From the NCBI GenBank assembly GCA_009773415.1, contig WSNO01000018.1, positions 1-52,935 of the forward strand: DNA of 52,935 nucleotides, given 5' to 3'. Below the pieces are notes generated by a model. The model was given only the letters and a program-made list of their open reading frames with translations. It was not told where the DNA came from and ran no database searches. Made by a program: the position numbers and the translations under genes. Below, in pieces: positions 41,653 to 50,933 of this stretch (position 1 is the stretch's first letter; each line of letters starts with the position of its first letter). This stretch comes from Nitrospirota bacterium (GTDB lineage Bacteria; Nitrospirota; Thermodesulfovibrionia; Thermodesulfovibrionales; Dissulfurispiraceae).

Positions 41653-43284
41653 ATGAAACAGGCATTTTCAAGTGCGACTGAATGCTGGAAAACCATACTC
41701 GCTGACGCGGCGAAAAACGCTTCACTGCTAAGCACCGTGGAGCAGTTTGCCCGTGCGAATACTGCTCCGGTGCAGGTTGTATTCGGGACGTCCGGCTGGC
41801 GCGGTGAAATAGGAACTGATTATACGTTTCGTAATCTGCACATCGTGACAGCGGCAATTATCGAGTCGTTGCAGACTGGAGACGCTGAATTTTGCCGCGC
41901 CATGGGAGTTGACGATTTTAAAGAGGTTCAGCGGCGCGGCGTTATTGTAGGGCATGATAACCGGTTCCTCGGAAAAGAATTTGCTCTTGATGTTATCGGT
42001 CTGCTTGAAACAGCAGGCATCCGCACCTGGTATGCGGGCGAAGCGACAACTCCTGAATTCTCGTCCGGCATCGGGATGCTGAAGGCGGCAGCTGCCATCA
42101 ATCTGACGCCGTCGCACAACCCTGCGAATTATGCGGGATTCAAATTTAATCCTGCTGACGGCGGACCCGCCGGCACCGAAATTACGTCACAGTTTGAAAA
42201 AATTGCGAATCGCATGATGTCTGAGAATGCTGCCGTTTCCGTGGCCCCTCCGGAGCGGGTTGAGAAGATCGACCTGATGGATCTGTATATCAAATATCTG
42301 GCCGAACGCAAGACGATCGATCTTGACAGGATACTTTCGTTTGTGAGGGATGCAGATTGCATTATCTGTGTTGACCATGTGCATGGATCGACGAAACACC
42401 GGCTAAAGCGGATTCTCGGAGAGAGTGAAAAAATTGTTCACCTCAGGGAGAATGACGATATTCTGTTCGGCGGGATTGCGCCCGAGCCGAGCGAGAAAAA
42501 CATGGAGGGCGTCATGCGGGTTCTGAACAGCAGTGAGGCGAAGTTCAGGATCGGCGCAATTATGGATCCGGACGGCGATCGCATCCGCCATGCAGACGCA
42601 ACGCTCCAGATACCGATGAATTATTTCGGGGCCATGGCGCTGCATTTCCTGCATGTGCACAAGGGATATCAGGGAATTGTTGCAAAGTCCGTCGGCACGA
42701 GTAATTTTGTGAATGCGATAGCGTCAAAGCTGAATATCCCCATCAGGGAGACCAAGGTAGGCTTCAAGAATTTCCGTCCGTATTTGCTGCCGGATGCGTC
42801 GGAGCGGGCAATCGCGGCCTTTGAAGAGTCCGACGGCATTTCGGGATACAATCATACCCTTGAAAAAGATGCCATGTTCGGCCTATTGCTTGCAATTGAA
42901 ATGGTGGCGACTCTCGGAAAGAACCTCGGCGAATACCTGCAGGATATCATGAACGAGTTCGGCGCCTATTATCCCGACCGCTCGGGTATCGGGGTCGACA
43001 GGTCGCTTGCCGGAGCGGCGCTTGTTCAAAAATTATCTGCAATCCAGAAGAAATATCCGACGGGTTCGAAGATGACAATCGGCGGCGTGAAGCGGACCGT
43101 TGCAAACCTCATCACCGTTGACGGCACGAAGCTGGTATTCGATGACGGATCGTGGCTCATGATCCGCCCGTCAGGGACCGAACCGAAGGTGCGCTTCTAT
43201 ATCGAAGCCAGGACTGAAGCGGGAAAGCAAGCGGTTTTTGATACTGCTGAGCGGCTCACAAAGGAAGCACTGGGAATTGTATAG
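41653..43284 (+). CDS. Phosphoglucomutase/phosphomannomutase
   Basis: 543 residues, four-domain alpha-D-phosphohexomutase. FGTSGWRGEIG start region, phosphoserine loop LTPSHNPANYAGFK (Ser around 155), metal loop MDPDGDRI, sugar-recognition loop FEESDGISG, and phosphate-binding RPSGTEPKVRFY near the end. Interconverts hexose 1- and 6-phosphates, linking glgP/glgC products to glycolysis (glucose specificity inferred). GGGAGAAGGAGACG precedes the ATG. The radical SAM gene starts 3 nt after its stop. Confidence 0.92.
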   Translation: MKQAFSSATECWKTILADAAKNASLLSTVEQFARANTAPVQVVFGTSGWRGEIGTDYTFRNLHIVTAAIIESLQTGDAEFCRAMGVDDFKEVQRRGVIVGHDNRFLGKEFALDVIGLLETAGIRTWYAGEATTPEFSSGIGMLKAAAAINLTPSHNPANYAGFKFNPADGGPAGTEITSQFEKIANRMMSENAAVSVAPPERVEKIDLMDLYIKYLAERKTIDLDRILSFVRDADCIICVDHVHGSTKHRLKRILGESEKIVHLRENDDILFGGIAPEPSEKNMEGVMRVLNSSEAKFRIGAIMDPDGDRIRHADATLQIPMNYFGAMALHFLHVHKGYQGIVAKSVGTSNFVNAIASKLNIPIRETKVGFKNFRPYLLPDASERAIAAFEESDGISGYNHTLEKDAMFGLLLAIEMVATLGKNLGEYLQDIMNEFGAYYPDRSGIGVDRSLAGAALVQKLSAIQKKYPTGSKMTIGGVKRTVANLITVDGTKLVFDDGSWLMIRPSGTEPKVRFYIEARTEAGKQAVFDTAERLTKEALGIV

Positions 43285-43287
43285 CGC

Positions 43288-44403
43288 ATGCGGAATAAAA
43301 GATTCGGTCATATAGACATTCCGCTTCAGCGGGTGCATCTTGAGCTGACGAACGTCTGTGACTTCAACTGCGTTTTCTGTCCGAAGTCGCTCATGAAGCG
43401 GCCATACGGGTATATGGATGCTGCGCTTGCAAAGCGGCTGATAGATGAGATATCCGATGAGGGGCTCTGTGAAAAGATTACCTTTCATGTTATGGGAGAG
43501 CCGCTGTTGCACAAGGACTTTTTTGCGATTTTGGAGCATGCGCAGAATCGCGGAGTGCAGGTGGGCCTCACCACCAACGGCGGTCGTCTCGGAGCGGAGG
43601 CGGGGATTCGCCTTCTGGAGTATCCGCTCCATCAGCTTGATATTTCCCTGCAGACGCCGGATGAAAAGTCGTTTGCATTGCGGAGAGCCGGCACGCTCAC
43701 CTTCGGGGAGTATCTGAGCGGAATCTTCAGCTTCTTCGCAGAATACCACCGTCGCCATCCGCAGACGGTCTTCAAGTTCCGCTTTCTGAATACACGCTTT
43801 CCCAAGAAGCCGATGGAGCGGAGACTGGGTCCTGTCCGTGTCATTTCCTCAACACAGGAGCTGCGGGCGACGTTCAAATACTGGGCAGGGCGCGTGTATG
43901 ACGGGCTGCAGACGTCCGAGGCTGAGCGCGCGCAGGCACTGCGAGAGATAGACAAACTGTCCGCCTATAAATGGCACGTCGTCGAAGTAGCGCCGAATGT
44001 TTTCTTTGAGACATATATCCTGGAAGACTGGGGCCATGCGTTCGGCGATGAGAAGGTGCATGACGCGTGGGGCGGCTATTGCTTCGGCATGCGAGATCAC
44101 TTTGCGGTGCTCTGGAACGGTGATGTGGTGCTTTGCTGCGTTGACTTCGACGGCAATACTGTAGTCGGCAATGTCAAAGATGGGACTCTAAAAGAAGTTC
44201 TGTCGTCGAACGCTGTCGGTACGATTATGGACGGCTTCCGGAAATACCGCCTCGAACACCCCTACTGCAAACGCTGCCTCGGAAGCAGTTCCCGCATCGG
44301 CTGGGCGCTGAAGCCTATTCTGGCAGTGAGCGGACTGAAGCTGCTGAAACCGTTTTTTTATAAGAAGACAAAGCTGACCGGCACATCTTTCCGAAGTTCT
44401 TGA
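43288..44403 (+). CDS. Radical SAM / SPASM domain protein
   Basis: 371 residues. Cluster motif Cys24-x3-Cys28-x2-Cys31 in LTNVCDFNCVFCPK, followed by the HVMGEPLLH segment (GGE-like) and LTTNGG. C-terminal SPASM/twitch region with further Cys: YCFGMRDHF, VVLCCVDFDG, HPYCKRCLG, which could hold an auxiliary [4Fe-4S] cluster. Radical SAM/SPASM enzymes modify peptides, proteins or sugars; the substrate is not visible here and no short precursor-peptide gene was found beside it. Close linkage to the phosphoglucomutase gene (3 nt) hints at carbohydrate or envelope modification, which is inference. Confidence 0.88.
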   Translation: MRNKRFGHIDIPLQRVHLELTNVCDFNCVFCPKSLMKRPYGYMDAALAKRLIDEISDEGLCEKITFHVMGEPLLHKDFFAILEHAQNRGVQVGLTTNGGRLGAEAGIRLLEYPLHQLDISLQTPDEKSFALRRAGTLTFGEYLSGIFSFFAEYHRRHPQTVFKFRFLNTRFPKKPMERRLGPVRVISSTQELRATFKYWAGRVYDGLQTSEAERAQALREIDKLSAYKWHVVEVAPNVFFETYILEDWGHAFGDEKVHDAWGGYCFGMRDHFAVLWNGDVVLCCVDFDGNTVVGNVKDGTLKEVLSSNAVGTIMDGFRKYRLEHPYCKRCLGSSSRIGWALKPILAVSGLKLLKPFFYKKTKLTGTSFRSS

Positions 44404-44427
44404 TTTCACTTTGTGGCTTCTTTTGTC

Positions 44428-44491
44428 ATTCCGGCCTTCGGCGTGAACTCAGTCGAACGCTTGTCCGGAATCCTTCTGGCACGAATCCTTC
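44428..44491. repeat. Short inverted and direct repeats, REP-like
   Basis: ATTCCGG (44428-44434) pairs with CCGGAAT (44465-44471), and GAATCCTTC is repeated at 44468-44476 and 44483-44491. The 291-nt gap before the chemoreceptor contains this element and no gene. It resembles short dispersed intergenic repeats, but only one copy is seen in this window. Confidence 0.35.
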
Positions 44492-44591
44492 GGAAAGACT
44501 CCCGGCATCCTTAATACAGGACAAGCGCGGCAGTGACAGAAATAGTACAAATGCTCATGACAATTTTTGGATAAGCGATAGCAGAGCTGTC

Positions 44592-44600
44592 TGCTATAAT
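44592..44600 (+). promoter_or_regulatory. Extended -10 promoter of the chemoreceptor gene
   Basis: TGCTATAAT (TG-n-TATAAT), perfect extended -10, 94 nt upstream of the start. The ATG formed by its last bases is not the translation start. Confidence 0.55.
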
Positions 44601-44694
44601 GAAGGCATTGTTTATCACATTCAAACGGAAGCAGGACAATCTTTTGGTGAATAGCAGCATGGGAGAAAAAAATCAAAAAGGAGCGACAGGAACG

Positions 44695-46314
44695 ATGGCA
44701 AACGATAGAACCTCCGGCATGACAATCTCAAAAAAAATGTACGGACTTGTAGGTGCGCTCGTAGTAGTTATCGTAGTGGGAACCTTCGGTGCGTTTATGA
44801 TTCAGCGGCATCTTGTGGCAGAGTATGAGTCGTTGTCGAAAGTTGAATATGCGCTTGTTGATTCTGCTGCACAGGCGCGGTATGCGACCGAACTTTCTGT
44901 CCGTGAGATGAAGAACTTCATCATCCGCCGTGAGGACAAATGGGCCGACGAGTTTCGGAAGGCAATCGCCGCTGCAAGAAAACACCTTGATAAATATACT
45001 CAATCTGCCCGGACGGCGGAGCAGAAACTGATGGCCGAAGAAGCAAAAAAGCACCTTGAACGGCACGTGGCCGGATTTGAAGAGTCGTTCAATGTGCTCA
45101 AGAAGAATCCTAAAATCTCACTTGAGGAACTTGACAAGCTCCAGGCGGGAATAAACCGGCCGGTGGCTGCTATTACCCTGAAGATGCAGGAAAGTGCACT
45201 CAAGGATTATGAAGCCAAATCAACGGCTATTCAGAAGCTCTCCACAACGGCAGGGTACGTCCTTGTCGGAGGGTCTCTCGGGATTGCCGCCCTTGCAACA
45301 TTTGTCATTGTTGCATTCGTGCGGCGGCTTGTGCGTTCTATTACCGATGCGGTAGATACGGCAGTGAAGGTCGCGGATGGAGATCTGACGGTCAATGTGA
45401 CCGCGCAATCAGGCGATGAGATCGGCCTCATGATGAACAAGATACGGGAAATGGTCGAACGCCTGAGAAGCCATGTGGGGAGTTTGAAGCAGGCCTCACT
45501 GAGCATAGCTTCGGGAAGCGACCAACTGAGCAGTCAGTCCACCACGATGACCCGGACGCTCAACGAGCAAAGCTCAAGGGCAACGCAGATAGCCACGGCG
45601 TCCGAAGAGATGTCTCAGACTGTCGTCGATATTGCCAGAAACGCGGCAGATATAGCGAACTCCTCAACAGCCACCGCATCAGTCGCCCAGCAGGGAGCGC
45701 GTGTTGTCCAGCAGTCGATTGCCGAATCCCGCGCCATCGCCGAGACGGTGACCCGATCGACCGAGGTGGTGAAGACGCTCGGAGCGAAGTCACAACAGAT
45801 TGGTGAAATCGTTTCTGTAATCAATGATATTGCGGACCAGACAAATCTTCTTGCATTGAATGCCGCCATTGAAGCAGCCCGCGCAGGGGAGCAGGGCCGC
45901 GGATTTGCAGTGGTGGCGGATGAAGTCAGAAAGCTGGCGGAACGCACCGCCAAGGCAACCGCCGAAATCAGCGGCATGATCCGGGGCATCCAGGCTGAAG
46001 TCGGCAATGCTGTTTCTTCAATGGAGACGGCTAACGAGAAGGTTGAGAGCGGTCTTAAATTCTCGATGGATGCCGGAACTCAATTGCAGAAGATAGTCGA
46101 GAGTGTTTCCGGACTCCAGTCCATGGTTCAGCAGATCGCTTCAGCGACCGAAGAGATGTCGTCCACTTCAGAAGGGATATCGGGAGATATTCAGGAAATC
46201 GCGAGCGGCGCACATAATCTTACGGACGGGTCGCAGCAGATAGCACAGTCTTCATCAGAACTGGCGAGGCTCTCGCGTCAGCTCAAATCCAGTATTGAGC
46301 ATTTTAAGGTGTGA
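44695..46314 (+). CDS. Methyl-accepting chemotaxis protein
   Basis: 539 residues from the ATG at 44695, with AAGGAG and AGGAACG upstream; the frame starts 32 codons earlier, inside the promoter. Membrane helix 1 (about 18-36), a ~145-residue helical periplasmic sensor of the four-helix-bundle kind, helix 2 (about 184-206), HAMP (about 207-260) and the cytoplasmic signalling coil with the hairpin tip [20 protein letters not shown] (about 380-400). Gln/Glu pairs for methylation are visible on both arms. No CheW/CheA/CheR genes are nearby and no C-terminal CheR-tether peptide. Ligand unknown. Confidence 0.93.
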   Translation: MANDRTSGMTISKKMYGLVGALVVVIVVGTFGAFMIQRHLVAEYESLSKVEYALVDSAAQARYATELSVREMKNFIIRREDKWADEFRKAIAAARKHLDKYTQSARTAEQKLMAEEAKKHLERHVAGFEESFNVLKKNPKISLEELDKLQAGINRPVAAITLKMQESALKDYEAKSTAIQKLSTTAGYVLVGGSLGIAALATFVIVAFVRRLVRSITDAVDTAVKVADGDLTVNVTAQSGDEIGLMMNKIREMVERLRSHVGSLKQASLSIASGSDQLSSQSTTMTRTLNEQSSRATQIATASEEMSQTVVDIARNAADIANSSTATASVAQQGARVVQQSIAESRAIAETVTRSTEVVKTLGAKSQQIGEIVSVINDIADQTNLLALNAAIEAARAGEQGRGFAVVADEVRKLAERTAKATAEISGMIRGIQAEVGNAVSSMETANEKVESGLKFSMDAGTQLQKIVESVSGLQSMVQQIASATEEMSSTSEGISGDIQEIASGAHNLTDGSQQIAQSSSELARLSRQLKSSIEHFKV

Positions 46315-46393
46315 TCCTTTTTTCATGCGGCGGCTCACCGCTGTAATGGATGCATAAAGTTGTGTGAGCAGCTTCAGGAAAATGCGGCTGACG

Positions 46394-46425
46394 AAAAAGC
46401 CCCGCTCTATGCGCGGGGCTTTTTT
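46394..46425. terminator. Bidirectional rho-independent terminator
   Basis: Perfect 12-bp stem AAAAAGCCCCGC / GCGGGGCTTTTT with a 7-nt loop, flanked by A-run and T-run, so active in both directions. It separates the chemoreceptor gene (+) from the convergent recR operon (-). Confidence 0.9.
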
Positions 46426-46451
46426 ATATCAGGCGTTGACGCAGTCCCGAT

Positions 46452-47045
46452 TCAAAGCTCCCGACGTCCTTCAAGAGACTTGCTGAGAGTGACTTCATCG
46501 GCAAATTCTATATCGCTGCCGATGGGAAGGCCATACGCGATGCGGGAAACACGGACACCGAGCGGCTTGAGCAGTTCAGTGATATGGCGGGCGGTCATTT
46601 CGCCCTTCGTGTTCGGATTGGTTGCGAGAATCACTTCTTCAACACCGCCATTTTGGACTCTGCCGACCAGTTCTTTTATTTTCAGACGATCCGGCGTAAT
46701 TCCGTCTATCGGCGAGAGCGCGCCGAGTAGCACATGGTATACGCCGCGAAAACACCGTGTACGTTCCACTGCAAGTATATTGCTCGGCTCTTCGACCACG
46801 CAGATGCGACTTCGATCACGAGCCTCATCACGGCAGATGTCGCACGGATCGGCGTCCGCAATATTGGAGCATATCGAGCAGAACCGGGCCTTTTCCTTGA
46901 GATCGACAATCGCTTCGGCGAGAGCCTGAGCATCATCCTTCGGCAGGTTCAGGATAAAAAATGCAAGCCGCTGAGCGCTTTTCCGGCCCACGCCCGGCAG
47001 ACGTGTGAGTTGTGTAATCAGGTTGTTGATGATATTCTGGGTCAT
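46452..47045 (-). CDS. recR: Recombination mediator protein RecR
   Basis: 197 residues. Helix-hairpin-helix (LTRLPGVGRKSAQRLAF), zinc finger with four Cys (FCSICSNIADADPCDIC), Toprim domain (ICVVEEPSNILAVERT; GGVEEVILATNPN), and C-terminal IAYGLPIGSDIEFADEVTL. Complete. It helps load RecA at gaps with RecF/RecO. The start has no obvious Shine-Dalgarno sequence. Third gene of dnaX-ybaB-recR, a widely conserved trio, ending at the bidirectional terminator. Confidence 0.97.
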   Translation of the reverse strand: MTQNIINNLITQLTRLPGVGRKSAQRLAFFILNLPKDDAQALAEAIVDLKEKARFCSICSNIADADPCDICRDEARDRSRICVVEEPSNILAVERTRCFRGVYHVLLGALSPIDGITPDRLKIKELVGRVQNGGVEEVILATNPNTKGEMTARHITELLKPLGVRVSRIAYGLPIGSDIEFADEVTLSKSLEGRREL

Positions 47046-47124
47046 GGTTACATTTCGATAGAAGAGCGAGCAGGAAAAATGAAGACTTTCCGTTTCTGAC
47101 TTTTCTCTTTATCCGTTGTCCTTT

Positions 47125-47466
47125 CTACCGGCCAAGCATGCCGCCAAGGCCGCCCATGCCGGGAATGTTCATTCCCATAGTCAGCTTCGACATGTCATCG
47201 TTGACAGCCTGCTGTGAACGGCGGAGCGCTTCATTGCAGGCGGCAAGAATGAGGTCCTGCAGCATGTCGACGTCATCAGGGTTCACCACGTCTTTTTCGA
47301 TCCTGATAGACACAATTTCGCCTGCACCGCTTGCGGTTACGGTTATCATGCCGCCGCCTGCGGTCGCTTCAACCGTCTTCTTTTTCGCCTCTTCCTGGAC
47401 ACGCTGCATTTCAGACTGAAGCTTCTGGGCCTGGCGCATCATATCGCCGATCATCTTCTTAGACAT
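47125..47466 (-). CDS. ybaB: YbaB/EbfC nucleoid-associated protein
   Basis: 113 residues, small DNA-binding dimer. MIGDMMRQAQKLQSEMQRVQEEAKKKTVEATAGGG (split by the usual QxxMxxxQ helix), the VTASGAGEIVSIRI strand region, LQDLILAACNEALRRSQ helix and a Gly/Met-rich tail (MGMNIPGMGGLGGMLGR). Overlaps the dnaX stop by 8 nt, so it is co-translated. Confidence 0.96.
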   Translation of the reverse strand: MSKKMIGDMMRQAQKLQSEMQRVQEEAKKKTVEATAGGGMITVTASGAGEIVSIRIEKDVVNPDDVDMLQDLILAACNEALRRSQQAVNDDMSKLTMGMNIPGMGGLGGMLGR

Positions 47467-49147
47467 CAGAATCCTCCTTGAGCATTTGTTTTGTAAGGGT
47501 CACATCAACAATACGGCCGTCAAACAGCTCGAGAGCTTCGCGGATCACAGGATTCTGCAGCGCCCGCTCACGGAGATCCGTCTTTGAAGCCGTTTTTGCT
47601 TCTTTCGTTTCTATGGCTATCCGCACAGGGCGTCCTGCAAGTTCCTGCACAATTGTCCGGATAGCCGAAAGGTTTTCGCCTACCGAATCGGCGTGCACCG
47701 AACTTCCCCCGTTAAATACGAGCGTTATCTCATCATGTTTGAAGGAAACAGAACTCGCCTGAATTTTGAAACCCAGCGGATGGTTTTCCTGATTCAGGCG
47801 TTCCATCGCAGCCTGCCAGGCGGCATCCAGCCGTGGTCTGTCCGTCTGCTTCGCAGGAACTGCAGATGCTGCCGGTTTCGGAGCAGGCTCCGGAGCAGTT
47901 TCAGCCGTCCGACGCTCCGCTGGTCCGGACATCGGCGCTTCAGGTGCGGGGGTGTTCTTTTTCAGGGAAACGCCTTCAGACGGGGAACTCTTTCCCGCAG
48001 GGCGCGGTGTTTTTTCGGCAGATGCGCCAAGCATCTGAAATGCCTTATCAATAGCCGTGAATCGGCTCATCAGGCTCAGGCGGATGAGCGTCAGTTCACA
48101 GACAACGCGGGGCTGCAGTGCGCTCCTGACGGCGGGCTCTGCTTTGATCAGGTCGCTCAGCAGCAATGCACAATGCTCCTCCGATGTCAGCTCCTTCAGC
48201 TGGAGAAGTGCGGTTTTCTCTGATTCGCCGAGATCGAGCACACCATCAGGATTGTCAACAATTTTCGTGATCAGGAGATTCCGGGTGAACTGGAGCAGGT
48301 CTCGCATGAAGGGTTTCAGGTCAGTGCCGGTATCGGTCAGATCCGATATCAGCGCAACGATGTCACGGCTTCGCCCTTCGATAACGGCTGATAACATATG
48401 GCTGAGTGTTTCAGTATCCGTATAGCCGAACAGATCTTTCACATCGTTTGCCGTGATATTTTCCGCAAAGGAAATGACCTGGTCAAGCGTGGTGAGGGCA
48501 TCGCGCATGCCGCCGTCTGCTGTCCGCGCTATCATCTCGACTGCTGCGTCGGCAATGACGATCTCCTCGGCATCCGCAATCTGACGGAGACGCTGCATGA
48601 TTGTCTGTGTCGATATCTTCCGAAACGGCAGATGCTGACAGCGTGAAAGCACCGTTGCCGGTATTTTTTTCGGTTCGGTGGTCGCGAGAACAAAAATAAC
48701 GTGCGGCGGCGGTTCTTCCAGTGTCTTCAGAAGCGCATTGAACGCCGGCGTTGAAAGCATATGCGCTTCGTCGATGATGTAGACCTTGTATTTTGCTTCA
48801 GATGCCGCATATTTTACCCGTTCACGCAGGTCGCGAATATGATCAACGCCGGTGTTGGATGCACCATCAATCTCAGTGACATCCAGAGAAAATCCATCCG
48901 AAATTGCCTCGCACGAACGGCATGTTCCGCATGGATCAGGCGTGGGACCGTGTTCGCAGTTCAGGGCTTTTGCAAGAATCCTGGCAGTCGTTGTCTTGCC
49001 GACGCCGCGCGGGCCTGAAAAAATATAGGCATGCGCAACCTTGCCGACGGCCACCGCATTGCGCAGAATGCGGGCAATCGGCTCCTGGCCGGTCAGTTCC
49101 TCAAAGGTCTTCGGTCGCCATTTTCTGGCCAATACGAGATACGACAT
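47459..49147 (-). CDS. dnaX: DNA polymerase III subunits gamma and tau
   Basis: 562 residues. AAA+ clamp-loader: YLVLARKWRPKTFEELTGQE, Walker A GPRGVGKTTTAR, zinc module (CEHGPTPDPCGTCRSC), DEAHML, the SRC sensor region LSRCQHLPFRKI. From about 375 to 440 there is a Pro/Ala/Glu/Lys-rich linker, then a C-terminal tau-like domain (about 445-562). No A/T-rich slippery sequence with a following hairpin was noticed, so a short gamma form by frameshift is not predicted. GAGGA precedes the ATG. The SRP RNA gene lies 69 nt upstream on the same strand. Confidence 0.96.
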   Translation of the reverse strand: MSYLVLARKWRPKTFEELTGQEPIARILRNAVAVGKVAHAYIFSGPRGVGKTTTARILAKALNCEHGPTPDPCGTCRSCEAISDGFSLDVTEIDGASNTGVDHIRDLRERVKYAASEAKYKVYIIDEAHMLSTPAFNALLKTLEEPPPHVIFVLATTEPKKIPATVLSRCQHLPFRKISTQTIMQRLRQIADAEEIVIADAAVEMIARTADGGMRDALTTLDQVISFAENITANDVKDLFGYTDTETLSHMLSAVIEGRSRDIVALISDLTDTGTDLKPFMRDLLQFTRNLLITKIVDNPDGVLDLGESEKTALLQLKELTSEEHCALLLSDLIKAEPAVRSALQPRVVCELTLIRLSLMSRFTAIDKAFQMLGASAEKTPRPAGKSSPSEGVSLKKNTPAPEAPMSGPAERRTAETAPEPAPKPAASAVPAKQTDRPRLDAAWQAAMERLNQENHPLGFKIQASSVSFKHDEITLVFNGGSSVHADSVGENLSAIRTIVQELAGRPVRIAIETKEAKTASKTDLRERALQNPVIREALELFDGRIVDVTLTKQMLKEDSDV

Positions 49148-49216
49148 ATGTCCTCACAGTGCGGAACTGATGGTGCGGTCTTTCCCCATCCGGTGGCCGG
49201 CGCTGGAATGAAAAGT

Positions 49217-49314
49217 GGAGCCGGCTTGCTGCGGCACCCAGACAAAGCGCTTACCGTTGCTTCCTTCCGGACCTGGCGGGATTCACACCGATCTGCTGCG
49301 CAGGGCCGACCCCC
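49217..49314 (-). ncRNA. ffs: Signal recognition particle RNA, small bacterial type
   Basis: On the minus strand the core AGGTCCGGAAGGAAGCAAC, the Ffh-binding apical loop of 4.5S RNA, is present at about 49252-49274. The ends pair: GGGGTCGGC with GCCGGCTCC in nine positions including G-U pairs, giving a ~98-nt single hairpin without an Alu domain. Together with Ffh it targets membrane proteins co-translationally. Between tRNA-Ser and dnaX, a common location. Confidence 0.9.
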
Positions 49315-49363
49315 GGATGGGGAAAGCAGCATGCTGCCAATGATTATTATGCGTATGCATGGC

Positions 49364-49450
49364 GGAGAGAGAGGGATTTGAACCCTCGGTGAGGTGTTGC
49401 CCCACACACGATTTCCAGTCGTGCACCTTCAGCCGCTCGGTCATCTCTCC
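49364..49450 (-). tRNA. tRNA-Ser (GGA)
   Basis: 87 nt on the minus strand. Acceptor stem GGAGAGA/TCTCTCC, D-arm with GAGCGGCTGAAGG, anticodon stem-loop CACGA-CTGGAAA-TCGTG with anticodon GGA, a long class II variable arm (GTGGGGCAACACCTC region) and T-arm GAGGGTTCAAATCCCTC. CCA is not encoded. Reads UCC and UCU codons. Confidence 0.95.
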
Positions 49451-49510
49451 AGTGCATCTGCTTTCTGCAGCGGCAGCATGCTTCAAGATGATTATCTTAA
49501 CATTTTTCGT

Positions 49511-49720
49511 ATGGGGAGGTGCAGTCCAATAATAAAAAAGAAGACTGCTGATGCCGCACATGAGATCCGACACCGACTTGCTGAACTCTTTGAAGAAGCC
49601 GGCATTACGATAGCATTCCCGCGGCGTGACGTTCACACAGACGCTTCTGCGCCGATTGCGGTTCAGGTCATCGGCCAGTCGCCGGCATCGCCGATTGCGG
49701 AGAAAAGTTCATCGCAGTGA
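49511..49720 (+). pseudogene. C-terminal remnant of an MscS-family mechanosensitive channel
   Basis: In the 367-nt gap between tRNA-Ser and the AI-2E-type gene one frame contains HEIRHRLAELFEEAGITIAFPRRDVH, split here at AGITIAFPRRDVH, the characteristic end of the MscS cytoplasmic domain. It continues for 28 low-complexity residues to a stop at 49718-49720. The pore helices and most of the vestibule are absent, and the frame upstream runs into the tRNA, so this is a decayed fragment. An ATG at 49511 has no ribosome-binding site in front. The rest of the gap shows nothing. Confidence 0.55.
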
Positions 49721-49817
49721 CATCGACCTGCCGCCAATTGAGCTGCCTTATCTACAGAGCAAGCGCATGGAATTGTACGCCGCCCGACCGCTTTTTCCAG
49801 GCATAAGCTTTTTGCTG

Positions 49818-50819
49818 TCAGTCCGAGTTTTTAAGATACATCCTGCCGATTCGCCGCAGTGTTAATATCAGGGGGATCGCCAGTATCGCGCCCACCGGCC
49901 CGAGCACCCACGACCAGAAGAGAACTCCAAGAATAATCATCAGAAATGAGATGTCGAGGCTGTCTTTCATGAATTTCGGCTTGACAATGTTATCGCCGAC
50001 AAAATTAATAATCCACCAGCTGACAGCAACAGTCGCAGCGCTTTGCCACCCAAGATCCAGCAGTGCAACAAATACCGGCGGAATGACGGCAAACACAAAT
50101 CCGACCATCGGAATAAAATTACAGAAGAAAAACAACACGCCCCATGTTGCCGCAAAATCCACCCCGATTATATACAGTGCAATCACCTTTACAACCGCCT
50201 GCAGCAGACCCATCAGCGCGGTGATGCCGACAAATGTTCTGGATTCCGCGTTGATTTCCGCTATCCGTGCAACCAGAGAATCGGGCGCATATTCTCCGCC
50301 GGCGAGCTTGCGGTCGTTGTGGGCGAGTTCCAGAAGAAAGATGACGCCGAGAATGAGCAGGAGAATTCCATTGCCGAGCGCTCCTGCAAAAAGTCCGAGC
50401 AATGACCCTGCAAACTGCATTATTTTTACCGGCTCAATGCCTTCAACAGTCGCACTATGAGCAAGATCAACACCTCTTCCTTGCAGGAAGGCAACCGCCG
50501 CGTGCGTCATCTGCAAAAACTGCTGCTTGTACGACGGAAATTTTGCGAGCAACCCTGAAACTGACGATGCCAGAAATGCGAGAACTGCCAACCCCCCGCC
50601 GACGACGAGCACTATGGTTATCAGCACTGAAATCACTGTCGAACACTTTTTCTGTTGCAGCCAGTTCGGCAGCGGGGCGAGGCTTTGCGCAAGCAGGAAC
50701 GCAAGCAAAACAATGTTGAGCGTCGAAGCGGCCTCTTTTAGTCCGGCAATGACAACAACGAAGCAGGCGCCGCCGAGCAGCAGCGAGAGCGCCGGCGAAA
50801 TTGCAACGCTTTTATTCAT
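49818..50819 (-). CDS. AI-2E-family (PerM/YtfF-like) membrane permease
   Basis: 333 residues from the ATG at 50819 (AGGAGGAAACC upstream); 21 upstream codons are discarded. Seven to eight membrane helices, with the family's helical soluble insert after helix 3 and the C-terminal VGDNIVKPKFMKDSLDISFL, followed by VLFWSWVLGPVGAILAIPL. The family (PF01594) includes TqsA, linked to autoinducer-2 export, and Na+/H+ antiporters; the substrate here is unknown. It lies 114 nt downstream of the DinG-like gene on the same strand. Confidence 0.88.
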   Translation of the reverse strand: MNKSVAISPALSLLLGGACFVVVIAGLKEAASTLNIVLLAFLLAQSLAPLPNWLQQKKCSTVISVLITIVLVVGGGLAVLAFLASSVSGLLAKFPSYKQQFLQMTHAAVAFLQGRGVDLAHSATVEGIEPVKIMQFAGSLLGLFAGALGNGILLLILGVIFLLELAHNDRKLAGGEYAPDSLVARIAEINAESRTFVGITALMGLLQAVVKVIALYIIGVDFAATWGVLFFFCNFIPMVGFVFAVIPPVFVALLDLGWQSAATVAVSWWIINFVGDNIVKPKFMKDSLDISFLMIILGVLFWSWVLGPVGAILAIPLILTLRRIGRMYLKNSD

Positions 50820-50933
50820 GGTTTCCTCCTGCACTCTTGGTGCATTTATGCTGTCGGCAGTCCACAGGCGCAATCTTTCCAAGTCGTTGAGAAGGCGGAC
50901 AAGGAGAGACTCCGGCTCTAAGCCGCAAAAAAA

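Noticed and set aside
47459-49147. Programmed frameshift in dnaX
   Set aside because: No A-run slippery heptamer with downstream stem-loop was found in the linker region.
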